Below are positions 13,583 to 21,115 of a DNA stretch of 22,072 nucleotides, in pieces. The position numbers and the translations under genes are program-made. Source of the DNA: Actinomycetota bacterium (GTDB lineage: Bacteria > Actinomycetota > Thermoleophilia > Miltoncostaeales > Miltoncostaeaceae). The stretch's first letter is position 1; every line of letters begins with the position of its first letter. Where the stretch lies: positions 1 to 22,072 of the forward strand of contig SXZC01000063.1 of NCBI GenBank assembly GCA_005788075.1. The letters are read 5' to 3'. The notes under the pieces are model-generated. The model was given only the letters and a program-made list of their open reading frames with translations. It searched no databases and was not told the DNA's origin.

Positions 13583-15459
13583 CGAGCAGCCTCACCCAGG
13601 GCGAGCTGCGCGCCGCCGCGCGCATCGCGGCGGACCGCGGCGCGCAGCACCTGCGCGGGCTGCAGGACCCCTCGGGCTTCTGGTGGGGCGAGCTCGAGTC
13701 GAACGCCTCCATCACCGCCGAGCAGCTGTTCCTGCTCGAGGCGCTGGGTCGCGCCACCGACGACGACCGCCGCGAGATCGCCGCTGAGCTCCTCGCCACC
13801 CAGGGGGACGACGGCGGCTGGCCAGTGTGGCATGGCGCGGATGGCGACCTCAGCGTGACGGTGGAGGCCTGGTACGCGCTCCGCCTGGCGGGCGTGCCGG
13901 CCGAGTCGGAGCCCATGCGCCGGGCGCGCGACCGCATCCTCATGCTGGGCGGCGCGAACAAGGCCCGCTTCTTCACGCGCCTGTGGCTCGCGGTGCTCGG
14001 CAAGTACCCCTGGGAGTCGCTGCCCGCCGCCGCGCCGGAGCTCATGCTGATGCCCCCGCGCGCGCCGCTCTCGGTGTACCGGTTCGCCTCATGGGCGCGC
14101 GGCACGTTCGTGCCCCTGCTGGTGGTGCTCTCGCGCAACCCGACCTTCCCGCAGGAGCCCTCGGTCGAGGAGATCTTCGCCGAGTCGCCCGGCAGCGTGG
14201 ACGGGCCGCCGCCCCGCACGCCGGGCCCGCTCACCGCGACGATGCGGCGCCTCATGCCGCTCGCGCGCACCTACAACCGGTGGCCGGTCGCATCGGTGCG
14301 CCGCGCCTCGGAGCGCCGCATCCGCCGATGGATCCTCGACCGCCAGGAGGTCGACGGATCGTGGGCGGGCATCCAGCCGCCGTGGGTCTACTCGATCATC
14401 GCGCTGCACGCGCTCGGCATGCCGCTCGACCACCCGGTCATCGAGCGTGCCCTCGACGGCTTCTCGACATTCGCGCTGCGCCGCGAGGGCCGCCTGCGCA
14501 TCCAGTCGTGCATCTCACCCGTATGGGACACCTGCCTCGCGGCCATCGCCATCCATGACTCCGGGACCGCGGGCGACGACGACGCCGTGGATCGCGCGCG
14601 CGACTGGCTCATGGCCCGCGAGATCACACGCGAGGGCGACTGGCGCCGCATCTCCCGCCGGGGTGAGGCCGGCGGCTGGGCATTCGAGTTCCACAACGAG
14701 TGGTACCCGGACACCGACGACACCGCCGAGGTGCTGCTCGCGCTGCTCAAGGCCGGCGTGCCGCCCGGCGACGGCGTGGTGCAGCGCGCGGTCGACTGGC
14801 TGCTCGCGATGCAGAGCAGGGACGGCGGCTGGGGCGCCTTCGACGTGGACAACACCAGCCGGCTGGTTGGACAGTTCCCCGTGTGCGACTTCGGCGAGGT
14901 CATCGACCCGCCCACCGAGGACGTCACCGGGCACGTGCTCGAGGCCCTCGTGCACTGCGGCGTGCCCGTGGGGCACCCGGCCGTTCGGGCCGGCCTCGCC
15001 TACCTGCGCGCCACGCAGCGTGAAGATGGTTCGTGGTGGGGGCGCTGGGGCGTGAACCACGTCTACGGCACAGGGTCGGTGCTCCCGGCGCTCGCCGCCT
15101 GTGGCGTGGACATGCGGGAGCCGTGGGTGCGCCGGTCGGTCGAGTGGCTGCAGGCGTGCCAGAACGATGACGGGGGCTGGGGCGAGGACATCGAGAGCTA
15201 CCGCGATGCCTCGCTGGCCGGCATCGGGCCCTCCACCGCATCGCAGACCGCCTGGGCGCTCATCGGCCTCATGGCCGCAGACCCCGAAAGCCCCGCCATC
15301 GAGGGCGGCATCGCGTGGCTCGTGCGGGAGCAGGCGGCAGACGGCGGGTGGGACGAGGACGCCTTCACCGGCACCGGCTTCCCGCTCGACTTCATGATCA
15401 AGTACCACTACTACCGGCTCTACTTCCCGGTGATGGCCCTCGGGCGGTACGCGGCGTGA
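13579..15459 (+). CDS. shc: Squalene-hopene cyclase
   Basis: The 626-residue class II triterpene cyclase turns squalene into hopene at the membrane. The acid motif DxDDTA is present as D378-T-D380-D381-TA, close to the position known in the Alicyclobacillus enzyme. CISPVWDTCLA carries the conserved Trp-Asp of the active-site cavity. Several QW repeats are visible: QDPSGFWWGE, QSRDGGWGAFD, QREDGSWWGRWG, CQNDDGGWGED and EQAADGGWDED. The C-terminus has the Tyr-rich IKYHYYRLYFPVMALGRY. Length matches the family (about 630). An alternative ATG at 13537 is inside hpnA; the ATGA overlap at 13579 is preferred. The stop overlaps the hpnC GTG. Confidence 0.95.
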   Translation: MTSSLTQGELRAAARIAADRGAQHLRGLQDPSGFWWGELESNASITAEQLFLLEALGRATDDDRREIAAELLATQGDDGGWPVWHGADGDLSVTVEAWYALRLAGVPAESEPMRRARDRILMLGGANKARFFTRLWLAVLGKYPWESLPAAAPELMLMPPRAPLSVYRFASWARGTFVPLLVVLSRNPTFPQEPSVEEIFAESPGSVDGPPPRTPGPLTATMRRLMPLARTYNRWPVASVRRASERRIRRWILDRQEVDGSWAGIQPPWVYSIIALHALGMPLDHPVIERALDGFSTFALRREGRLRIQSCISPVWDTCLAAIAIHDSGTAGDDDAVDRARDWLMAREITREGDWRRISRRGEAGGWAFEFHNEWYPDTDDTAEVLLALLKAGVPPGDGVVQRAVDWLLAMQSRDGGWGAFDVDNTSRLVGQFPVCDFGEVIDPPTEDVTGHVLEALVHCGVPVGHPAVRAGLAYLRATQREDGSWWGRWGVNHVYGTGSVLPALAACGVDMREPWVRRSVEWLQACQNDDGGWGEDIESYRDASLAGIGPSTASQTAWALIGLMAADPESPAIEGGIAWLVREQAADGGWDEDAFTGTGFPLDFMIKYHYYRLYFPVMALGRYAA

Positions 15460-16322
15460 GCACCGGCGAGGCCCGCGCCCGGGCCGCCGACATCACGCGG
15501 GATCACGACGAGAACTTCCCCGTCGCGTTCATGCTCGCGCCGCGCGACGTGCGCGATGACATGCGCGCGGTGTACGCCTACTGCCGGGTGACCGACGACA
15601 TCGGCGACGCCGGGGTGGCCACGCCGGATGAGCGCCTCGAGGCGCTCGACGCCTGGGAGGCGGGCCTGCACGCCGCGATGAGCGGCGATGGCGACGACCC
15701 CGTGCTCGTCGCCGCGGCCGACGTCATCCGGCGGCGCGGGCTGCCGGTCGAGCAGTTCGAGCGGCTCGTGGAGGCCAACCGCATCGACCAGCGCATCAGC
15801 CGGTGGGACACCCACGATGACCTGCTCTGGTACTGCGCCCATTCGGCCACGCCGGTGGGCCGCATGGTGCTGGGCGTGCTCGGCATCGACGACGCGCGGA
15901 GCGTCGCGTTGTCGGATGCCACCTGCGAGGGGCTCCAACTCGTCAACTTCTGGCAGGACATCCGCCGCGACCTCGATGAGCGCGACCGCGTGTACCTGCC
16001 CCGCGAGGACATGGACCTCTTCGGCGTGTCGGTGGACGACCTGCGCGCGCCGGCGGCGTCGCCCGCGCTGCGCGAGCTGGTGCGCATGGAGGTTGGCCGC
16101 GCCCGCGCCCGACTGGTGGAGGGGGCGCCCCTGCGCGCCATGGTGCCCCGCCGCGTGCGGCACGACATCGCGATGTTCACTGCCGGCGGCCTCTGGGTGT
16201 GCGACTCCATCGCCGCGCAAGACCACGACACCATCGCCGCGCGCCCGGCGCCCGGCGCGCGCGGGCGTGCCGGCATGGCCGCGGGGGTGGCCTGGCGCAT
16301 GCTGCGCGGGGGACGCACGTGA
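15456..16322 (+). CDS. hpnC: Hydroxysqualene synthase HpnC
   Basis: The 288-residue squalene/phytoene synthase-family protein would convert presqualene diphosphate to hydroxysqualene. The N-terminal DENFPVAFMLAP matches the HpnC signature ENFPVAS-type start. The two Asp motifs are D47-DIG-D51 and D168-IRR-D172 within NFWQDIRRD, and YCAHSATPVGRMVL is also characteristic. The GTG start overlaps the shc stop (GTGA), and the stop overlaps the hpnD start in the same way. Confidence 0.92.
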   Translation: MSTGEARARAADITRDHDENFPVAFMLAPRDVRDDMRAVYAYCRVTDDIGDAGVATPDERLEALDAWEAGLHAAMSGDGDDPVLVAAADVIRRRGLPVEQFERLVEANRIDQRISRWDTHDDLLWYCAHSATPVGRMVLGVLGIDDARSVALSDATCEGLQLVNFWQDIRRDLDERDRVYLPREDMDLFGVSVDDLRAPAASPALRELVRMEVGRARARLVEGAPLRAMVPRRVRHDIAMFTAGGLWVCDSIAAQDHDTIAARPAPGARGRAGMAAGVAWRMLRGGRT

Positions 16323-17185
16323 CGGTCGAGGAGGCCTACGACCGCTGCACCGAGATCACGCGGGCGGAGGCCCGCAACTTCTACTTCGGGTTCATCCTCC
16401 TCCCGCGGGAGCGTCGCCGGGGCATTCACGCGCTCTACGCGTTCAGCCGCCTGTGCGACGACTCCGTCGATGGCGCCGAGGGCCAGGCGGAGAAGGAGGC
16501 GGCCGTCGCCGCGCGCAGGCGCGACGTCGACGCCGCCTATGCGGGGGCGGTGCCGGCGGATGACCCGGTGCTCATCGCCCTCGCAGACGCCATCCGACGG
16601 TTCGGCATCCCGCGCGGCCCCATGGACGCCCTGGTGGAGGGCGTGGCGATGGACCTCGACACCACGCGCTACCCCGACTGGCCGGCTCTCAAGACCTACT
16701 GCGACCGCGTGGCCGGTGCGGTGGGGGTGCTCTCGCTGCATGTGTTCGGCTTCCGCGATCCCGCCGCCGTGGGCCACGCCGAGGACCTCGGCGTGGCGAT
16801 GCAGGTGGTGAACATCATGCGGGATGTCCAGGAGGACTCCCTGCGCGACCGCATCTACCTGCCCGCCGACGAGATGGCCGCGCACGGCGTGACCGAGGCC
16901 GACATCATGGCCGACCGCATGACCCCGGGGATGCGGCATCTGATGGAGGCGCAGGCCGCGCGCGCCGGGGAGTACTTCGCGAGCGGGCACATGCTGCTGC
17001 CGATGCTCGACCTGCGGGCGCGCATGTGCGTGCAGATGCTGGCGGCGCTCTACGAGGACATTCTCGCCAGGCTGGCGGCGCGGGACTTCGACGTGACGCA
17101 GGGGCGCGTCTCGCTGCCCGGACGCCGGAAGCTGGCGCTCATGGCGCGCTCGATCGCGCGCGCGCTCACCACGAGGCGCAGGTGA
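16319..17185 (+). CDS. hpnD: Presqualene diphosphate synthase HpnD
   Basis: The 288-residue protein of the same family condenses two FPP molecules to presqualene diphosphate. Motifs are ARNFYFGFILLP (18-29), D47-DSV-D51 (LCDDSVD), VVNIMRDVQED with D169-VQE-D173, and RIYLPADEM. The Asp motifs chelate magnesium-diphosphate. The FYFGFILLP start distinguishes it from the upstream HpnC paralogue. GTG start and stop both lie in 4-base overlaps with neighbours. Confidence 0.93.
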   Translation: MTVEEAYDRCTEITRAEARNFYFGFILLPRERRRGIHALYAFSRLCDDSVDGAEGQAEKEAAVAARRRDVDAAYAGAVPADDPVLIALADAIRRFGIPRGPMDALVEGVAMDLDTTRYPDWPALKTYCDRVAGAVGVLSLHVFGFRDPAAVGHAEDLGVAMQVVNIMRDVQEDSLRDRIYLPADEMAAHGVTEADIMADRMTPGMRHLMEAQAARAGEYFASGHMLLPMLDLRARMCVQMLAALYEDILARLAARDFDVTQGRVSLPGRRKLALMARSIARALTTRRR

Positions 17186-18513
17186 GCCTGCGAGGCGCGC
17201 GCGTGGCCGTTGCCGGCGGGGGGCTCGCCGGCATCGCGGCGGCCGTGGAGGCTGCGGGCCGCGGCGCCCGCGTGACCCTCGTGGAGCGGCGGCCCTTCCT
17301 GGGCGGCAAGGCGTTCTCGTTTACCGACCCGGGCACCGGCGTGGAGCTCGACAACGGCCAGCACGTGCACCTGGGCTGCTGCACCGCCTACACGTCGCTG
17401 CTCGCGCGCCTCGGGTCGCAGGGGCTCACGGCGATGCAGCCGGTTCTGCACGTGGACGTGCGCGATCGCGCGGGCACGCATGGGGTGCTCACGGCCCGTC
17501 GACTGCCCGCGCCCCTGCACATGGGCCCGGCGTTCAGCCGCTATGCCCTCCTCACCCGCGCCGAGCGGGTGCGGGCGCTGCGCGCCCTCACGGCAATCGC
17601 GGCGCTCGGCCCGCGCGGGCGCGACGCGCTCGACGACGTCGCGTTCGGCGAGTGGCTGCGCGCGCATGGCCAGCGCGACGCCGCCATCGAGCGCTTCTGG
17701 GACGTGGTCATCCTGCCCACCTGCAACGACCGCTCCGACCGCGTGTCGGCCGCCCTCGCCGCCTTCGTCATCACCGAGGGGCTCATGCGCACATCCGGCG
17801 GCGCCTCGATCGGCTGGGCGCTCGTGGGGCTGTCGCATCTGGTGGATGCCCCGGCGCGGCGCCTGATCGAGCGATCGGGCGGCCGCGTGGTGACCGGCCG
17901 CGCGGTATCCGCCGCCGATGGCGACGGGCTCGACCTCGATGATGGCTCGCGCATCGAGGCCGACGCCGTGGTGCTGGCCCTGCCGCCCTCACGGGCGCGC
18001 GCCGTGGCCCCGGCCGCACTGCCCGACGACCCGGCCCTCGGGGAGTCGCCCATCGTGAACGTGCACCTCTGGTACGACAGGCCGGTGCTGGACCGCCCGA
18101 TACTCGCCGTGGTCGACAGCCCCGTGCAGTGGATGTTCGACCGCACGGCGATCACCGGCGAGGGCGCCCCCGGGCAGCATGTGGCGCTCTCGCTCTCCGC
18201 CGCGCGCGCCGAGATGGGCGTGCCGCGCGGGGAACTGGCCGAGGCCATGGACCGCGAGGTGCGGGCGCTCCTCCCCGCCGCGCGGGCGGCGACGCTCTCT
18301 GCATGGGCGGTCACCAAGGATGCGCGCGCCACCTTCGCGCCCGCGCCCGGGCAGGCGGCGCGCCGACCGGGGGCCCGCACGCCGGTGGAGGGCCTCGCGC
18401 TCGCCGGCAACTGGACCGCCACCGGATGGCCCGCCACCATGGAGGGTGCCGTGCGCAGCGGCATCACCGCGGTGGATGCGCTCGCGACACAGGTGGCAGC
18501 GCAGGCGGCCTGA
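17182..18513 (+). CDS. hpnE: Hydroxysqualene dehydroxylase HpnE
   Basis: The 443-residue FAD-dependent amine oxidase/phytoene desaturase-like protein reduces hydroxysqualene to squalene. The N-terminal dinucleotide fold is AVAGGGLAGIAAA, followed by VTLVERRPFLGGKAFSF. GVELDNGQHVHLGC and the C-terminal LALAGNWTATGWPATMEGAVRSG FAD-binding segment (about residues 408-430) fit HpnE. It completes the HpnD-HpnC-HpnE route from FPP to squalene that feeds the cyclase. It is the last recognised gene of the coupled operon, with a GTGA overlap to hpnD. Confidence 0.92.
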   Translation: MSLRGARVAVAGGGLAGIAAAVEAAGRGARVTLVERRPFLGGKAFSFTDPGTGVELDNGQHVHLGCCTAYTSLLARLGSQGLTAMQPVLHVDVRDRAGTHGVLTARRLPAPLHMGPAFSRYALLTRAERVRALRALTAIAALGPRGRDALDDVAFGEWLRAHGQRDAAIERFWDVVILPTCNDRSDRVSAALAAFVITEGLMRTSGGASIGWALVGLSHLVDAPARRLIERSGGRVVTGRAVSAADGDGLDLDDGSRIEADAVVLALPPSRARAVAPAALPDDPALGESPIVNVHLWYDRPVLDRPILAVVDSPVQWMFDRTAITGEGAPGQHVALSLSAARAEMGVPRGELAEAMDREVRALLPAARAATLSAWAVTKDARATFAPAPGQAARRPGARTPVEGLALAGNWTATGWPATMEGAVRSGITAVDALATQVAAQAA

Positions 18514-18518
18514 CGCCG

Positions 18519-18752
18519 GTGCCACGCACCGGGCTGGGGACGCCCGGCGCGTGGGCCGACCGGTCGTCGTCGACCAGCCCGGCGGTGCGCGCCGCGGCCG
18601 TGGCCTATCCTCCCGCCGTCGCCGCGACCGTCGTGGCGACGGGACAGCAATCCATCGCGGACATCCTCGGGGGAATCGCGGTGGTGCTCCCGGCATGGGC
18701 GATCGCACGGCGCATCACCCGCGCGGGGCGCATCTGCCGTGAGGAGTCCTGA
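18519..18752 (+). pseudogene. Short ORF resembling the C-terminal end of a PAP2 phosphatase (remnant?)
   Basis: A 77-codon frame from GTG 18519, five bases after the hpnE stop, encodes an unremarkable first 28 residues. A segment AYPPAVAATVVATGQQSIADILGGIA and a hydrophobic stretch follow. The TG-x-x-x-x-x-D-x-x-GG pattern looks like the last motif of PAP2 phosphatases (TGxHxxxDxxaG), with Gln in place of the catalytic His and the earlier motifs missing. It may be the decayed end of a lipid phosphatase gene or a real short membrane protein. Codon-position composition should decide. The call rests on motif resemblance only. Confidence 0.35.
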
Positions 18753-18845
18753 GCCGCGTGCCCCGCACCAGCGCACGAGCGGCCCCATGATCGGCACGAG
18801 AACGCAGCACACCAACCCATCGCACCTCGCTCCGCGCCCCTCCGC

Positions 18846-20717
18846 ATGAGCGAGACCGGCCCACCCGAGCGCGATCCCGACGCCGAGCGCGAGCGCCGTC
18901 GACGCGAGCGCGAGAGGCGCCAGCGCGAGCGCACCGCGGCGGATCGCCAGGAGCCCGGGCGCCGTGGCTCCGAGGGGTCTGCCGACGCCCCGCGCGGCCG
19001 GCAGCGCGCTCCCCGTCCGCCGGCGGGCCGTCGCATGCGCGGGATCGTCATCGGTGCCGCCGCCGTGCTGCTCGTGGTGGTGATCCTGCTCATCGCGGGC
19101 GGGGGCGGGGGCACGGCGCCCGGCACCACGGTGGCAGGGGTGGACATGGGCGGCGATGAGGCGCAGGCGAAGGCGGCGCTCACCAAGCGCGCGGACGAGC
19201 TGCTGTCGCGCAGGGTGGAACTGCAGGCGGGCGGCGGCACCGTCGCCACCGTGCGGCTCTCCGACATCGGCGCCACGGTGGATGTGGAGGCGGCCATCCG
19301 GGCTGCGCAGGATGCCTCGCCGAGCCGCCTCATCCGCGGGCTCAAGGCCATCACCGGGCAGTCGGCAAATGAGGTGCCGCTGCGCGCGGACTTCCGCAAG
19401 GGCGCGGTGGCCGGCTGGGTGGCGGAGGTGAGTGACCAGGTGGATCGCCCGGAGCGCGATGCCGCCGTGCTCGTCAGGGGCGCGGACTTCACGGTGGAGC
19501 CCTCGGAGGCCGGGCGCGTGCTCGACCGCAAGGCGCTGGCCGCCGCGGTATCCGACGACCTCACCGCCCTGCCCGGCGCGATCGCCCTGCCCCTCCGCCC
19601 GAAGGAGCCCGCGCTCACCACGGATGCCGCCCGCCAGCAGGTGGCGCAGGCCGAGGAGGTCATCCGGCGTGGCACCAACGTGGTGGTCGACGACCTGGAG
19701 GCGACCCTGCCACGCGATGACGTCGCGCGCGCGATGCGCTTCACGCCGGAGGGGCTGCGCATCGCGGCATCGGAGCTCCGGAGGCCGCTGCTCGCGGCGT
19801 ACCCCAAGGGCTCGGTGGTGCCCAGCCCCGCGCGCTACGTGATCCGGGGCAAGCGGGCGGTGGTCGTGCCCTCGAAGACCGGCCGGCTCGTGGATGCCCG
19901 GCGCGTGGCGGAGGGCCTCATGGGCGAGGACCGACCCGTGGAGTCGTCATTCGTGGACGTGACCCCCGTGTTCACCACCGAGAAGGCCCGGTCGCTGGGC
20001 ATCAAGGAGGAGGTGGGCTCCTACACCACCCCCTACTCGCCCGGCGAGGCCCGCGTGACGAACATCCGGCGGGCGAGCAGCATCCTCAACGGCACCATCA
20101 TCCCCGCGGGAGGATCGCTGTCACTCAACAAGGCCCTCGGCCGCCGAACCGAGGCGCGCGGGTTCGTGGCCGCGCCCATGGTGGCCGACGGCCTCTACGT
20201 GGACGCCGTGGGCGGAGGGGTCTCGCAGGTGGCCACCACGCTCTTCAACGCCGCGTTCTTCGCGGGCTTCGAGCTCAACGAGCACACCGCGCACCAGCTC
20301 TACATCTACCGCTACCCCGAGGGCCGCGAGGCCACGCTGTCGTGGCCCACCCCCGACCTCAAGATCACGAACAACTGGGACGCCGCGGCCCTCGTGCGGG
20401 TCACCAACGCAGCCGACAGCATCACGATCGCCCTCTACTCGACCTCCTTCGACCGCAAGGTGGAGAGCGAGACGAGCGAGCGCTTCGAGTTCACCAAGCC
20501 GGTGGAGCGGAGGGTGACGAGCCCGGACGTCACCCAGGGCGAGGTGCTCTACAGCGAGGGCAGCGAGGGCTTCAGCGTGCGGATCACCCGCAAGGTGTTC
20601 AAGGGGTCGGATCTCGTGAGCGACGACGTGTTCACGACCGTGTACCTCGCGCCGCCGAAGGTGATCCTCGTGCCAGAGGGCACCCCGGGGGCCGAGACGC
20701 CGGTCTCGCCCGACTGA
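18846..20717 (+). CDS. VanW/YoaR-family membrane-anchored protein
   Basis: The 623-residue protein begins with a highly charged, Arg/Glu-rich cytoplasmic segment (1-65), followed by one membrane helix (66-85) and a Gly-rich linker. The extracellular part has repeated segments like the peptidoglycan-binding-like domains of YoaR proteins (about 90-370). A VanW domain (about 395-520) is marked by NIRRASSILNGTIIPAGGSLS, GGGVSQVATTLFNAAFFAG and YRYPEGREATLSWP. The last 80 residues (VERRVTSPDV through VYLAPPKV) look like a small beta domain, perhaps G5-like. Proteins of this kind are thought to act at the cell wall, but their reaction is not established. The ATG at 18846 is the first in frame; no clear ribosome binding site or -10 was seen in the 93-base upstream gap. 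Confidence 0.85.
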   Translation: MSETGPPERDPDAERERRRRERERRQRERTAADRQEPGRRGSEGSADAPRGRQRAPRPPAGRRMRGIVIGAAAVLLVVVILLIAGGGGGTAPGTTVAGVDMGGDEAQAKAALTKRADELLSRRVELQAGGGTVATVRLSDIGATVDVEAAIRAAQDASPSRLIRGLKAITGQSANEVPLRADFRKGAVAGWVAEVSDQVDRPERDAAVLVRGADFTVEPSEAGRVLDRKALAAAVSDDLTALPGAIALPLRPKEPALTTDAARQQVAQAEEVIRRGTNVVVDDLEATLPRDDVARAMRFTPEGLRIAASELRRPLLAAYPKGSVVPSPARYVIRGKRAVVVPSKTGRLVDARRVAEGLMGEDRPVESSFVDVTPVFTTEKARSLGIKEEVGSYTTPYSPGEARVTNIRRASSILNGTIIPAGGSLSLNKALGRRTEARGFVAAPMVADGLYVDAVGGGVSQVATTLFNAAFFAGFELNEHTAHQLYIYRYPEGREATLSWPTPDLKITNNWDAAALVRVTNAADSITIALYSTSFDRKVESETSERFEFTKPVERRVTSPDVTQGEVLYSEGSEGFSVRITRKVFKGSDLVSDDVFTTVYLAPPKVILVPEGTPGAETPVSPD

Positions 20718-20718
20718 G

Positions 20719-21027
20719 TCAGTCGCCCGGGTCGTCCCCGGGCTCGCCGCCGCGGCGGCGCTGCACCTCATCCACGCCGTGGTCATCGGGCAGCCCGAGC
20801 GCCCGGTTGATCGCCTGCAGGGGGGTGATGCCCTGCTCGGCGGCGTTGGCCCCCGTGCGCGCGGCCGGCGATACATCGACGGGCTTCGAGGCGTCCACGC
20901 GCCGGCGCTCGAGGTCCTGCGCCCACGGCTCGGCCAGCACCGGCCAGCGCGCGAGCACCGCGCTGAGGCGCGCCTCACGGCTGGCACCCCCGGTCGGGGC
21001 CCCGCGCCCCGGCGTGTATTCCGCCAT
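20719..21027 (-). CDS. Small uncharacterised protein
   Basis: The 102-residue protein is hydrophilic, with no signal peptide or membrane helix. It has a predicted helical centre (SREARLSAVLARWPVLAEPWAQDLERRR), a Pro/Ala linker, a short conserved-looking segment GITPLQAINRALGLPDD, and an acidic Gly/Pro tail. No family is recognised. The ATG at 21027 is chosen because GGAGAGG lies about 8 bases upstream; an earlier in-frame ATG at 21141 would enter the divergent acetyl-CoA synthetase gene. The stop is one base from the end of the VanW-family gene, giving a convergent pair with no terminator between them. Confidence 0.55.
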   Translation of the reverse strand: MAEYTPGRGAPTGGASREARLSAVLARWPVLAEPWAQDLERRRVDASKPVDVSPAARTGANAAEQGITPLQAINRALGLPDDHGVDEVQRRRGGEPGDDPGD

Positions 21028-21076
21028 GTCCCGCACCTCTCCGGCCTTGCCGCGCGTGCCTTGCACATGGCCCGCG

Positions 21077-21082
21077 TACACT
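21077..21082 (+). promoter_or_regulatory. Possible -10 element of the acetyl-CoA synthetase gene
   Basis: TACACT lies 33 bases upstream of the ATG at 21116. A leader of about 27 bases would contain the strong ribosome binding site GGAAGGAG (21103-21110), 5 bases before the start. No good -35 is visible at the expected distance. Confidence 0.35.
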
Positions 21083-21115
21083 CGAGAACGATATGGGATG
21101 GCGGAAGGAGTCGCG

